The notes under the pieces were generated by a model. That model made no database searches. It was given only the letters and a program-made list of their open reading frames with translations, and was not told where the DNA came from. This document shows, piece by piece, positions 45,996 to 54,949 of a stretch of DNA of 64,000 nucleotides. Origin of the DNA: Beijerinckia sp. 28-YEA-48 (GTDB lineage: Bacteria > Pseudomonadota > Alphaproteobacteria > Rhizobiales > Beijerinckiaceae); NCBI RefSeq assembly GCF_900104955.1, contig NZ_FNSI01000001.1:964001-1028000 (forward strand). Direction: 5' to 3'. Position 1 is the first letter of the stretch. Each line of letters begins with the position of its first letter. The position numbers were made by a program, and so were the translations under genes.

Positions 45996-46190
45996 TTAGT
46001 TGTGTGACGGTGTCACGTCGTTCCCAGGATCATAGCTGACCCCCGGCTCGAAGCTGATGCCTGGATCGCGCGTGGGTGGGAAAACTGATTTGGCCTCATC
46101 TTTCGGTGGTCGGAAGGCCCAGTATAAGGCGCCTCCAACGACGACTAAGCCAACCAGCAGACCAAGAACGACCGAAAGCCAACTGGACAT
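45996..46190 (-). CDS. Small membrane protein (64 residues)
   Basis: A 64-residue protein with one membrane span near the N-terminus (SWLSVVLGLLVGLVVVGGALYWAF) and a proline-rich polar tail containing PGISFEPGVSYDPGND. AAGGA lies before the ATG at 46190. It converges with the TetR gene. No family is recognised. Confidence 0.65.
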   Translation of the reverse strand: MSSWLSVVLGLLVGLVVVGGALYWAFRPPKDEAKSVFPPTRDPGISFEPGVSYDPGNDVTPSHN

Positions 46191-46568
46191 AGGTGTGTTC
46201 CTTTGTCTGCGCTCATCTGGCGACAGCAACACCGTACACGAAGCTGATCATTTCAACGATTATGTCGATGTTGCAGGGCTAGGCATAATATCATGCATTG
46301 GTGCTTCAGGCAGGCTCACATCGCAAAGTTGTTTGCATCGAGCCGTTAGCAGCCTTTGAAATCTTGCCGCGCGCGCACCTTTGAAGTGGCGGGTGACGAA
46401 GCGGAGGCGCAAATTCTTGCAAAGATTTCGATTGACGCTGAGGGGATCGCTGGTGCTCATTCTCATGTATCGCGCAGGGGGGATCGAATTGCGCCGCAGG
46501 TGTTTCCGGCGGTGAAACCTCGCATACGCTCTGCATAACGTCTGCGTTGCGGAAGATGGATATTGCAT
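46191..46568. other. Intergenic region before the amidohydrolase gene
   Basis: No gene is supported in this 378-base gap. Its short open frames lack ribosome-binding sites. An imperfect palindrome AAATTCTTGCAAAGATTT is at about 46410-46427 and might be an operator, but I see no partner. Confidence 0.5.
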
Positions 46569-47945
46569 ATGAAACGCGTGCTGATCCGTTGCGGTTGGTT
46601 GGTTACGCTCGATCCTAAAATAGGTGACTTCCGCTCCGGCGAATTACTGTTTTCCGGCAATCGTATTGAAGCCGTTGGCCGCAATCTCGGTGCGACGGCG
46701 GACGAAATCATCGATGCCTCCGACAAGATTGTGATGCCGGGTCTCGTCAATGCCCACATGCACACCTGGGAGACGGCGCTGCGCGGCATCGGCGCCGAAT
46801 GGATGACGCCTGATTATCTGCGCACCATCCATCTCAATCTCGCCACCCGCTACACGCCCGAAGACAACTATCTTGGCAATCTCGTCGGTGCACTCGGCCA
46901 GATCGATGCCGGCGTGACGACGCTGGTCGACTGGTGCCACAACATCACCAGCCTCGACATGGCCGAGCGCGCGGTGGACGGCCTGATCGACAGTGGTATC
47001 CGCGCGGTGTTTGCGCATGGCACGGCGAAGCCGCCAACCAAGGAAGGCGGGGTGCCCTTTACACACATTCCGCATCCGCGCGAGCGCATCGAAGCGCTGC
47101 GCAAAGGCCGGCTTACGAGCGACGACAATCTCGTCACGCTGGCGATGGCGATCCTCGGACCAGACTGGGGCGCGTGGGAGGTCGTCGAGCATGATATCGC
47201 GATGGCGCGCGAATTTGGTCTCGTTTCTTCCTCGCACACGCGGCGGCGCGAGGATTGCGTGGTGCCCGATGGCTATCATCGCATGGCCAAGGCCGGCCTG
47301 CTCGGACCCGACCACAATCTCGTTCACGGCACCAGCTACGACGCGCGCGACATCCAGGTCGTGGTGGACAATGGCGCCTCGCTGACCTCGACCGTGCTGG
47401 TCGAACTGCATCACCACATCGGCGATCCTCAGGTGGCGGCGTTCCGCGAGGCGGGAGGCGTGCCTTCGCTGGGTATCGACGTCGAGCCGTTTACTTCCGG
47501 CCACATGTTCCGCGAAATGCAGGCAGGCCTGCTGTTCACGCGCGGTCGCGAGATTCGCAACAATGCCCTGCGCGGCAACTCGCCGTTCAAGCAAATGCCG
47601 GTGCGCTCGCGCGAGGCACTTGAATGGGCGACCATCGGCGGGGCGAAAGCCTTCCGCATGGACGACAAGATCGGCACGCTGTCGCCAGGTAAAAAGGCTG
47701 ACATCGTGATGCTGCGCGCCAATGACATCAACATGGTCCCGATCTACGATCCGATTTATTCGATCGTCGAGATCGCCGGGGCGGGCAATGTCGACACCGT
47801 CATCATCGATGGCATCGTGCGCAAGCAGGATGGCAAGCTCACCTTCCCAGCCGATGTGCTGGCGCAACGGGTCGAACAGCTCGCGGAATCCGGTGCGCGG
47901 ATCATGCGCGAAGGCGGCTATCAAATAGCCGGTGCACTGCAATAG
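46569..47945 (+). CDS. Amidohydrolase family protein (AtzA/TrzN-SsnA type)
   Basis: A 458-residue metal-dependent hydrolase. VNAHMHTWETALRG gives the H-x-H metal pair, SSHTRR and VHGTSYD hold later histidines, and the C-terminal GTLSPGKKADIVML returns to the small beta domain. It resembles cytosine deaminase-like and chlorohydrolase-like proteins that deaminate or dechlorinate heterocycles. It is followed after 6 bases by a Bug-type binding protein, so an imported heterocycle or amide is a likely substrate. Start: the ATG at 46569; an in-frame TTG is two codons upstream. Confidence 0.9.
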   Translation: MKRVLIRCGWLVTLDPKIGDFRSGELLFSGNRIEAVGRNLGATADEIIDASDKIVMPGLVNAHMHTWETALRGIGAEWMTPDYLRTIHLNLATRYTPEDNYLGNLVGALGQIDAGVTTLVDWCHNITSLDMAERAVDGLIDSGIRAVFAHGTAKPPTKEGGVPFTHIPHPRERIEALRKGRLTSDDNLVTLAMAILGPDWGAWEVVEHDIAMAREFGLVSSSHTRRREDCVVPDGYHRMAKAGLLGPDHNLVHGTSYDARDIQVVVDNGASLTSTVLVELHHHIGDPQVAAFREAGGVPSLGIDVEPFTSGHMFREMQAGLLFTRGREIRNNALRGNSPFKQMPVRSREALEWATIGGAKAFRMDDKIGTLSPGKKADIVMLRANDINMVPIYDPIYSIVEIAGAGNVDTVIIDGIVRKQDGKLTFPADVLAQRVEQLAESGARIMREGGYQIAGALQ

Positions 47946-47951
47946 GAGGCG

Positions 47952-48917
47952 ATGATGACGCAACTTACGCGCCGTGCTGTTGTTGGCGGGCTATCCGCTC
48001 TGGGGGCTGCGCCTGCGCTGGCGCAAAGCGGTCGGCCGATCGCCATGCTGCATGGTTTCACGGCGGGTGCGAATGTCGACTTGGTCGCGCGCCTCATTGC
48101 TGATCAGTTGAGCCGGAAACTCAATCAGTCGATCGTGGTCGAACCGCGCCCTGGCGCCGGTGGCACCATATCGGCGGCAGCGGTGGCGCGCGCCGCGCCC
48201 GATGGCGCGACACTGACGGTGCTGCCCGGCGGCCATGCGGTGTCGGCGGCGATCTACAAGCAATTGCCCTACAACACCGCCGAGGATTTCAGCTTCATCA
48301 GCATGCTCACGGACTTTCCGTTCATTCTGGTGACCCATCCCAATCATCCGGCGAAGACCGTCGCCGACGTGATCCGTATGGCGCAAGCCGATCCCGGCAA
48401 GCTGATCTGCGCCACCGCCGGCAACGGCACGGGCATGCATCTCGCCCTCGAGTTGTTCATCTCGATGGCCAACGCGAAGATCCAGCACGTGCCCTATCGC
48501 GGCTCGCCGCAAGCCATCACCGATCTGATGGGGGAGCGCTTCGATTTCCAGATGGATACGCCGACGGCGCTGCTGCCTTTCATCAATGATGGAAAATTGC
48601 GCGCCATCGGCGTGACCGGGCCACGGCGTTTCTTCGCTTTGCCGAATACGCCCGCTATCGCGGAAACCGCCGTGCCGGGCTATTCGGTCACGTCCTGGCT
48701 CGGCCTTGCCGGGCCCCCAGGATTACCGGCGCCGTTCGTCGCCAAGATGAATGCCGACATCAAAGCGATCCTAGGGGATCCGGCGGTGGTCGAGCGGTTG
48801 CAGAGCTTCGGCAGCGAGCCCATGGCGACGACGCCGGAGGGATTCAAAGCCCGAGTCGCCGACGACGTGGCCAAATGGACCAAGGTCGTCGCCGAGGCCA
48901 ATATTCAGCGGATCTAG
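47952..48917 (+). CDS. Bug/TctC-type periplasmic solute-binding protein
   Basis: A 321-residue binding protein with a Tat- or Sec-type signal (QLTRRAVVGGLSALGAAPALAQ). ANVDLVARLIADQLSRKL, EPRPGAGGTISAAAVARAAPDG and VPYRGSPQAITDLMGERFDFQMD are family signatures. It has AGGAGG 4 bases before the ATG, and lies 6 bases after the amidohydrolase gene, so the two are one operon. As with the other Bug gene, no TctA/TctB partner is nearby. Confidence 0.93.
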   Translation: MMTQLTRRAVVGGLSALGAAPALAQSGRPIAMLHGFTAGANVDLVARLIADQLSRKLNQSIVVEPRPGAGGTISAAAVARAAPDGATLTVLPGGHAVSAAIYKQLPYNTAEDFSFISMLTDFPFILVTHPNHPAKTVADVIRMAQADPGKLICATAGNGTGMHLALELFISMANAKIQHVPYRGSPQAITDLMGERFDFQMDTPTALLPFINDGKLRAIGVTGPRRFFALPNTPAIAETAVPGYSVTSWLGLAGPPGLPAPFVAKMNADIKAILGDPAVVERLQSFGSEPMATTPEGFKARVADDVAKWTKVVAEANIQRI

Positions 48918-49262
48918 CAAACACGGCCGTGCGCCCTGGAATTGTTGCGCCTGTCAGAGGCGCTGAAATGCCGCTGGAGCGCGAAATCCAGGGCATTGCC
49001 CTGTGCGACGGCCGGCGTGCCGCTTGGAGAGGGATTGCCGCGAAAACGAGGCTATTCAATCGTGTGACGGCGTTACCCCATTTCGACGCTGATCCGTGGG
49101 GCGGAGGGCCTTGGCAGGCTCGCTGATTATTCGTCCGTCCCATTCCGAGCGTATTGTACAGTTCAAATGACACTATATCTGGACGCGGACGGCCATTTTC
49201 TCTATTGGCAGGGCGGACCGAAGATCGAATCCGCGCCGGACGCGGGATCAGGAAAAAATCAG
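48918..49262. other. Intergenic region before glyA
   Basis: No gene is supported here. A 53-codon frame from 48968 and a 32-codon extension of glyA from 49167 are both open, but neither resembles a known protein. I see no glycine or other riboswitch consensus. Confidence 0.5.
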
Positions 49263-50573
49263 ATGAGCCAGTCGTCAGCAGCCATGGCCGGTCAGGCTAG
49301 GTCGAATTCTTTCTTTTCCGCCAGCCTCGCCGAGGCCGACCCGGAGATCGCCCGCGCGGTTGACCTGGAATTGGGTCGCCAGCGCGATGAGATTGAGCTG
49401 ATCGCTTCGGAAAACATCGTCTCCCGTGCCGTTCTCGAGGCGCAGGGCTCGGTGATGACCAATAAATATGCCGAGGGCTATCCGGGCCGGCGCTATTACG
49501 GTGGCTGCCAGTTCGTCGATATCGCCGAATCCCTCGCTATCGAGCGGGTGACGCGGTTGTTCGGCTGCCGTTTCGCCAATGTGCAGGCCAATTCGGGCTC
49601 GCAGGCCAACCAGGCCGTCTTCCTGGCGCTGTTGCAGCCCGGCGACGTGTTTTTGGGCCTCGATCTCGCCGCTGGTGGCCATCTCACCCACGGTTCGCCC
49701 GTCAATATGTCGGGCCGCTGGTTCAAGCCGGTGTCCTATGGCGTCGATCGCGACAGCCATCGGATCGACATGGACGAAGTGGCCAAGATCGCCCGCGCCA
49801 ACAAGCCGAAGCTGATCATCGCTGGCGGCTCGGCCTATGCCCGTCATTGGGATTTCGCCAAGTTCCGCGAGATCGCCGATGAAGTCGGCGCGGTCTTCAT
49901 GGTCGACATGGCGCATTTCGCCGGTCTCGTCGCTGGCGGCGCGCATCCCTCGCCATTCCCACACGCTCATGTGGTGACGTCGACGACGCACAAGACCTTG
50001 CGTGGACCGCGCGGCGGCTTGATCCTCACCAATGAGGAAGACATCGCCAAGAAGATCAATTCGGCCATTTTCCCCGGCCTGCAAGGCGGCCCGCTGATGC
50101 ATGTCATCGCCGCCAAGGCCGTGTCCTTTGGTGAAGCGCTGCGGCCGGATTTCGCGCTCTACGCGCAGCAGGTCGTTGTCAATGCCAAGGCCCTGGGCGA
50201 TGCGATCAAGAGCGGTGGCTATGATCTTGTCACCGGCGGCACCGACAACCATCTGCTGCTGGTCGACCTGCGCTCGCGCAAACTGACCGGTAAGGCGGTT
50301 GAGGCGGCGCTGGGCCGTGCCCATATCACCTGCAACAAGAACGGCGTGCCCTTCGATCCGGAGAAGCCGTTCGTGACGTCGGGTGTGCGGCTTGGCTCGC
50401 CGGCGGCGACGTCGCGCGGTTTCGGTGCGCAAGAGTTCCGCCAGGTTGGCGATCTCATCGTCGAGACATTGAATGGCCTTCTCGCCCACGGCGAAGCCGG
50501 CAATGGCGCGGTCGAGGCGAGCGTCAAGACGCGCGTCAGCGAATTGACGAAGCGGTTCCCGATCTACGGCTGA
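49263..50573 (+). CDS. glyA: Serine hydroxymethyltransferase
   Basis: A 436-residue pyridoxal-phosphate enzyme that interconverts serine and glycine while loading tetrahydrofolate with a one-carbon unit. [33 protein letters not shown], and the cofactor lysine in [16 protein letters not shown] (TTTHK type) are present. The ATG at 49263 has AGGA 9 bases upstream; the frame is open back to 49167, but that leader is not conserved in the family. It starts the glyA-nrdR-ribD-ribH-nusB-thiL block. Confidence 0.97.
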   Translation: MSQSSAAMAGQARSNSFFSASLAEADPEIARAVDLELGRQRDEIELIASENIVSRAVLEAQGSVMTNKYAEGYPGRRYYGGCQFVDIAESLAIERVTRLFGCRFANVQANSGSQANQAVFLALLQPGDVFLGLDLAAGGHLTHGSPVNMSGRWFKPVSYGVDRDSHRIDMDEVAKIARANKPKLIIAGGSAYARHWDFAKFREIADEVGAVFMVDMAHFAGLVAGGAHPSPFPHAHVVTSTTHKTLRGPRGGLILTNEEDIAKKINSAIFPGLQGGPLMHVIAAKAVSFGEALRPDFALYAQQVVVNAKALGDAIKSGGYDLVTGGTDNHLLLVDLRSRKLTGKAVEAALGRAHITCNKNGVPFDPEKPFVTSGVRLGSPAATSRGFGAQEFRQVGDLIVETLNGLLAHGEAGNGAVEASVKTRVSELTKRFPIYG

Positions 50574-50594
50574 GGTCGGTGCAAAGGAGACAGG

Positions 50595-51086
50595 ATGCGC
50601 TGTCCGTATTGCGGCACGCTCGATACGCAGGTGAAGGATTCTCGGCCGACGGATGATTCCGCGGCCATCCGTCGCCGTCGTGTCTGTCCCGATTGCAACG
50701 GCCGTTTCACCACCTTCGAGCGCGTGCAATTGCGCGAGCTCACCGTGCTCAAGAAGTCCGGCCGGCGTGTCCCGTTTGATCGTGACAAGCTGGCCCGGTC
50801 CTTCGAGACGGCGCTGCGTAAGCGCTCGGTGGCGCCTGAGCGTGTTGAGCGCATGGTCAACGGCATCGTGCGCCAGCTCGAAAGCTCCGGCGAATCCGAG
50901 ATCGACAGCGGCAAGATCGGCGAATTGGTGATGGAGGGGCTCAAATCCCTCGACAGCGTCGCCTACGTGCGCTTCGCCTCGGTCTATCGCAATTTCCGCG
51001 AGGCGCGCGACTTCGGCACGCTCATCGACGAATTGAACGAGGAAGGGCCCGACGGCACGATCAAGTCCGTGGCGGGCGGTGAGTGA
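50595..51086 (+). CDS. nrdR: Transcriptional repressor NrdR
   Basis: A 163-residue regulator. It has a zinc ribbon (C3, C6, C31, C34 in MRCPYC and VCPDC) and an ATP-cone domain ([29 protein letters not shown]). With dATP bound, NrdR represses ribonucleotide reductase genes. AAGGAG precedes the ATG. It lies 21 bases after glyA, and the ribD frame overlaps its stop. Confidence 0.97.
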   Translation: MRCPYCGTLDTQVKDSRPTDDSAAIRRRRVCPDCNGRFTTFERVQLRELTVLKKSGRRVPFDRDKLARSFETALRKRSVAPERVERMVNGIVRQLESSGESEIDSGKIGELVMEGLKSLDSVAYVRFASVYRNFREARDFGTLIDELNEEGPDGTIKSVAGGE

Positions 51087-51088
51087 AC

Positions 51089-52225
51089 ATGCGGACGGCC
51101 CCTGAGCCGGGCGGCGTGATGGCTGACCAGGACGAACGCTTGATGGCCGCCACGATCGCGCTGGGCCGGCGCCAACTGGGCCTCACCGCGCCTAATCCAG
51201 CGGTGGGTGCGCTGGTGGTGCGCGATGGCGTCATCGTTGGTCGCGGCGCCACGCGCAAGGGCGGGCGGCCCCATGCGGAGACCGAGGCCATTGCCCAGGC
51301 GGGCGCACTGGCGCGCGGCGCCACGCTTTATGTCAGCCTCGAACCGTGCAGCCATTTCGGCGTTACGCCGCCGTGCGCGCAGGCGATCATCACGGCTGGC
51401 ATCGCCCGCGTCGTCTCGGCGCTGGAGGATCCCGATCCACGTGTTGCCGGGCGAGGCCATCGCATGATGCGCGAGGCCGGCGTCGAGGTGGTTGTCGGTG
51501 TCGGCGCGGCTGCGGCGCGGCGCGCTCATCTCGGCCATATTCTGCGCGTCACCCAAGGCCGTCCGCAGGTGACGCTGAAACTGGCGGAAACCGCCGATGG
51601 TTTCGCTGCCGGTGGTCCGCACGACCGGCGCCTGCACATCACCGGCATCGCCGCCAACAATCATGTGCAAATGCTGCGCGCCACCCATGACGCGATCATG
51701 GTCGGCATTGGCACGGTGCTGGCGGATGATCCGCTGCTCACCGTGCGCCTGCCGGGGCTCGACGAGCGCCAGCCGTTGCGGGTGATCCTCGATTCCGCTC
51801 TGCAACTGCCGCTGCGCTCGCGTCTGGTGACGACGGCGCGGGAGGTGCCCGTGCTGGTGCTCTGTGCCGCCGATGCGGACGGTGGGGCAGAGGCCGCGTT
51901 GACGCAGGCTGGCGTCAACGTCGTGCGCGTCGCGCGTGGTGGCGATGGCCATCTTGATCTGGAGGCGGCGCTGCGGGTTTTGGCTGGCCGGGGTTTGACG
52001 CGGGTGTTTAGCGAGGGCGGCCCGCAGGTGGCTAGCCGGCTGATCGGCCTTGGTCTGGCCGACGAATGTGTCCTGCTCACCGCGCCCAAGCCCTTCACCC
52101 GCGAGGGCGTTCCCTCGCTTAGTGCCGAAGCCCGGGCGCAACTTGAGGATTCTCAGCTTTATCGGCTCGTCGAAGACGGCTTTTCCGGGGTCGATCGGCT
52201 GCGCCGCTACGAGCGCGTTCCGTAA
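51089..52225 (+). CDS. ribD: Bifunctional riboflavin deaminase/reductase
   Basis: A 378-residue enzyme for two early steps of riboflavin synthesis. The N-terminal deaminase has the zinc motifs GRPHAETEAI and EPCSHFGVTPPCAQAI. The C-terminal reductase contains TLKLAETADGF, ATHDAIMVGIGTVLADDP and VFSEGGPQVASRLI. The frame is open from GTG at 51083, but the ATG at 51089 has GGTGAG at 6 bases; a third start is at 51119. In most relatives ribE (riboflavin synthase) follows, but here ribH comes next after 151 bases. Confidence 0.95.
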   Translation: MRTAPEPGGVMADQDERLMAATIALGRRQLGLTAPNPAVGALVVRDGVIVGRGATRKGGRPHAETEAIAQAGALARGATLYVSLEPCSHFGVTPPCAQAIITAGIARVVSALEDPDPRVAGRGHRMMREAGVEVVVGVGAAAARRAHLGHILRVTQGRPQVTLKLAETADGFAAGGPHDRRLHITGIAANNHVQMLRATHDAIMVGIGTVLADDPLLTVRLPGLDERQPLRVILDSALQLPLRSRLVTTAREVPVLVLCAADADGGAEAALTQAGVNVVRVARGGDGHLDLEAALRVLAGRGLTRVFSEGGPQVASRLIGLGLADECVLLTAPKPFTREGVPSLSAEARAQLEDSQLYRLVEDGFSGVDRLRRYERVP

Positions 52226-52376
52226 TATATCGTATTACCGCAAGGCGGCTTCTGGCCGCGCTTGCGCCGGTTGCCGCCGGTCTTTAAGGAACTGTCTCCC
52301 GAAGTTCGTGATAGGCTGTGTCGGCGTTACGGCTGGCACTGACTTCATTGGACTTGTCTGATTTCAAGAGTTTACC

Positions 52377-52853
52377 ATGGCAGAACCCCGCCGCTCCACC
52401 TCGCAGCCACTGCCGCGCGCCGATGGAGCCCGTTTCCTCATCGTTGAAGCGCGTTATTACGACGCGATCGGCGATATGCTGCTCAACGGCGCCAAGGCGG
52501 CGCTGGAGCAGGCTGGGGCGACATGGGACATTGTCGGCGTTCCCGGTTCGCTGGAAATTCCCGCCGCCGTGCGCATGGCCACGGCCGGTGGTACCTATGC
52601 CGGCGCGCTGGCGCTTGGCTGCGTCATCCGTGGCGAAACCTACCATTTTGAGATTGTCGCTAATGAAAGCTCGCGTGCGTTGATGGATCTGTCGGTGTCG
52701 CAACAATTGCCGATCGGCAATGCTATTCTCACCGTTGAGAACGAGGAGCAGGCGGTTGTGCGTGCCGATCCCAAACAGGGCGACAAGGGCGGGGATGCAG
52801 CGCGTGCGGCGCTGTCGCTTTACCAGCTCAAACGCAGCGTGGTCCGGTCATGA
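52377..52853 (+). CDS. ribH: 6,7-dimethyl-8-ribityllumazine synthase
   Basis: A 158-residue lumazine synthase, catalysing the next-to-last riboflavin step. [42 protein letters not shown] and [24 protein letters not shown] are family blocks, with the active histidine in TYHFE. Its stop overlaps nusB by 4 bases (ATGA). The preceding 151-base gap has no gene. Confidence 0.96.
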   Translation: MAEPRRSTSQPLPRADGARFLIVEARYYDAIGDMLLNGAKAALEQAGATWDIVGVPGSLEIPAAVRMATAGGTYAGALALGCVIRGETYHFEIVANESSRALMDLSVSQQLPIGNAILTVENEEQAVVRADPKQGDKGGDAARAALSLYQLKRSVVRS

Positions 52854-53314
52854 GCGCGCGTCGTCAACGGGCCGCCGCGCGGCTTGCCGCCGTCCAGGCG
52901 CTCTATCAGATGGAAGTGGCCGGCAAGGGGCTGAATGAAATCCTGGCCGAGTTCGAAACCTTCTGGATCGGTGGCGAGATCGAAGGCGATCAGTATGAGG
53001 AAGCCGACGTCGCTCTGTTCCGCGACATCGTGCAGGGCGTGCTGACGGACCAGCTCGAGATCGACCAGGCCGCCGACAAGGTTTTACAGGAAGGCTGGCC
53101 GCTGCGTCGTATCGAGGCCGTGCTGCGCGCCGTGTTGCGCGGCGGCGTCTATGAATTGAAGCGTCGTCCCGATGTGCCGGCGCGTGTTATCATCACCGAA
53201 TATGTCGATGTCGCCGCGGCCTTCCTGGCCGCTAACGAAGTCGGTATGACCAATGCGGTGCTCGACAAGCTGGCGCGGGAGTTGCGTGCCGATGAGTTTC
53301 TGACGCGCGCTTGA
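52850..53314 (+). CDS. nusB: Transcription antitermination factor NusB
   Basis: A 154-residue all-helical RNA-binding protein. [24 protein letters not shown] is the arginine-rich N-terminal helix that binds boxA RNA with NusE, and [36 protein letters not shown] is conserved. It aids antitermination in rRNA operons. It is coupled to ribH and followed by thiL. Confidence 0.96.
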   Translation: MSARRQRAAARLAAVQALYQMEVAGKGLNEILAEFETFWIGGEIEGDQYEEADVALFRDIVQGVLTDQLEIDQAADKVLQEGWPLRRIEAVLRAVLRGGVYELKRRPDVPARVIITEYVDVAAAFLAANEVGMTNAVLDKLARELRADEFLTRA

Positions 53315-53333
53315 CCGCGTGGAGGAGGGGAGA

Positions 53334-54335
53334 TTGGCTGCCGATTTTTCGGAAGACGATCTGATCGCGACTTTGTTGGCGCCGCTTGCCGGCCGCGCTG
53401 GCTTGGGGCTGCGCGATGACGCGGCGTTGATCGATATTCCCGAAGGCATGCAGGTTGTCGCCACCAAGGATGCTTTGGTGGCGGGCGTGCATTTCTTCGC
53501 CGACGATGCGCCCGATGACATCGCGCGCAAGGCGCTGCGGGTAAATATTTCCGATCTCGCCGCCAAAGCGTCTGACCCGCTCGGCTTTCTGCTGTCGATC
53601 GCCTTGACCGAGAACATTGATCGCAAGTGGATGACGGCTTTCGTGCAAGGGCTGCGCGAGGATGGGGCACTGTATCATTGCCCCCTCATCGGTGGCGACA
53701 CGGTGCGCACGACAGGCCCCTTGGTCATCTCGGTGACGGCGCTGGGCACTGTGCCGCGCGGCCGCATGGCTTTGCGCACGGGCGCCAAGGCCGGCGACAT
53801 CATTTATGTGAGCGGCACAATCGGCGATTCAGCGCTTGGTTTGCGCCTGCGGCTGAAGAGCGAGCGCGATGCCGGATGGTGTAGCCGATTGAGCGTTGCC
53901 GTGCAGGCGCATTTGCTGCGGCGCTATCTTCTGCCGTCGCCACGTCTGGCGCTCGCGCATGTGGTGCGCGCCTATGCTCACGGTGCCATGGACGTCAGCG
54001 ATGGTCTCGCGGGCGATCTGGCGAAAATGTTGCGTGTGTCGAACGTCGGCGGCGATGTGCGCCTCGCCGACATACCGCTGTCGGACGCGGCGCGCGCGGC
54101 GGTGGCGCTCGATAGCAGCTTGATCGACGGCGCCGTGACGGGCGGCGACGATTACGAAATTCTCTGCACCGTGCCGCCGCAGAATGCCGCGGCCTTCGAG
54201 AGTGCTGCGAAGGGCACAGGCGTGCCGGTGACAGCGATAGGCGAGGTCACAGCCGATGCCGGTGGTCTGCCGCGTTTCATCGATGGAGCGGGCGTGGCAC
54301 GGACGTTTGAGAAGGGCTCGTATAGCCACTTCTGA
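53334..54335 (+). CDS. thiL: Thiamine-monophosphate kinase
   Basis: A 333-residue enzyme that phosphorylates thiamine monophosphate to the active diphosphate. LGLRDDAALI is the N-terminal aspartate motif, and NISDLAAKASDPLGFLLSIAL, IGGDTVRT, DVSDGLAGDL and VTGGDDYEILCTVPP complete it. The open frame has a GTG at 53319, but GGAGGAGGGGAGA lies immediately before a TTG at 53334, which begins LAADFSEDDL. It is the last gene of the block and converges with the Lrp gene. Confidence 0.95.
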   Translation: MAADFSEDDLIATLLAPLAGRAGLGLRDDAALIDIPEGMQVVATKDALVAGVHFFADDAPDDIARKALRVNISDLAAKASDPLGFLLSIALTENIDRKWMTAFVQGLREDGALYHCPLIGGDTVRTTGPLVISVTALGTVPRGRMALRTGAKAGDIIYVSGTIGDSALGLRLRLKSERDAGWCSRLSVAVQAHLLRRYLLPSPRLALAHVVRAYAHGAMDVSDGLAGDLAKMLRVSNVGGDVRLADIPLSDAARAAVALDSSLIDGAVTGGDDYEILCTVPPQNAAAFESAAKGTGVPVTAIGEVTADAGGLPRFIDGAGVARTFEKGSYSHF

Positions 54336-54344
54336 ACGACTGCG

Positions 54345-54815
54345 TCACAGCGGCAACGCGTTGGTCTCTTTCAGCGTTGCCAGCACGATCGCGGTTTTCA
54401 CATGCTGCACGGAGTCGTGTGGCAGCAGCACGTCGTTGACGAATTGCGATAGCGCCTTCAGGTCCCGCGTCACCACCTTGAGGATGTAGTCCATCTCGCC
54501 GGTAAGCGCGTGCGCCTCCTGCACTTCGGGCAGGCGCGACACCAGTTCGGCGAAGCGGCGGGCGTTGTCGCGGTTGTGGGTAGCTAGCGTCACGGTGATC
54601 ATGTTGACGAGCCCGAAGCCGAGCCGGTCGCGATTGAGCACGGCGCGGTAGCTGTCGACGAAACCGTCCTCTTCCAGCCTTTGCCGACGGCGCGAGCATT
54701 GCGAGGCCGAGAGGTTCACCCGTTCCGCCAGATCGTTGTTGGTCAGCCGCGCGTCGGCCTGCAGGCTTGCCAGGATCTTGCGGTCGAATTCGTCAACGTG
54801 CTCGATATTGCTCAT
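54345..54815 (-). CDS. Lrp/AsnC family regulator
   Basis: A 156-residue regulator with the N-terminal helix-turn-helix (LDEFDRKILASLQADARLTNNDLAERVNLSASQCSRRRQRLEEDG, residues 8-55) and a RAM ligand domain (VSRLPEVQEAHALTGEMDYILKVVT). It probably responds to an amino acid. It is divergent from hppD with 134 bases between, and that gap has ATGCAAG/CTTGCAT repeats, so it likely controls hppD in tyrosine catabolism. The ATG at 54815 begins the family start. Confidence 0.92.
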   Translation of the reverse strand: MSNIEHVDEFDRKILASLQADARLTNNDLAERVNLSASQCSRRRQRLEEDGFVDSYRAVLNRDRLGFGLVNMITVTLATHNRDNARRFAELVSRLPEVQEAHALTGEMDYILKVVTRDLKALSQFVNDVLLPHDSVQHVKTAIVLATLKETNALPL

Positions 54816-54829
54816 AAAAATGGCCTTAT

Positions 54830-54909
54830 ATGCAAGAAATACGCGTAAATTTCTCATTACGAGCGTCAGAATGCAAGCTCAATGCGCGCTTCTGCGCTTA
54901 AACTTGCAT
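54830..54909. promoter_or_regulatory. ATGCAAG inverted repeats between lrp-type gene and hppD
   Basis: ATGCAAG occurs at 54830-54836 and 54871-54877, and its complement CTTGCAT at 54903-54909. The last two form a perfect inverted repeat of 7 bases, 25 bases apart. Their position between divergent genes suggests binding by the Lrp-type regulator, which wraps DNA over several sites. Confidence 0.62.
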
Positions 54910-54949
54910 CCAGATTCGAAGCTCACGAGCCGGACAGTAGGAGAGGATT

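Noticed and set aside
48968..49126. 53-codon frame before glyA
   Set aside because: Weak ribosome-binding site and codon use unlike neighbouring genes; no recognised family.
49167..49262. In-frame N-terminal extension of glyA
   Set aside because: Not part of the serine hydroxymethyltransferase fold; the ATG at 49263 gives the normal length.
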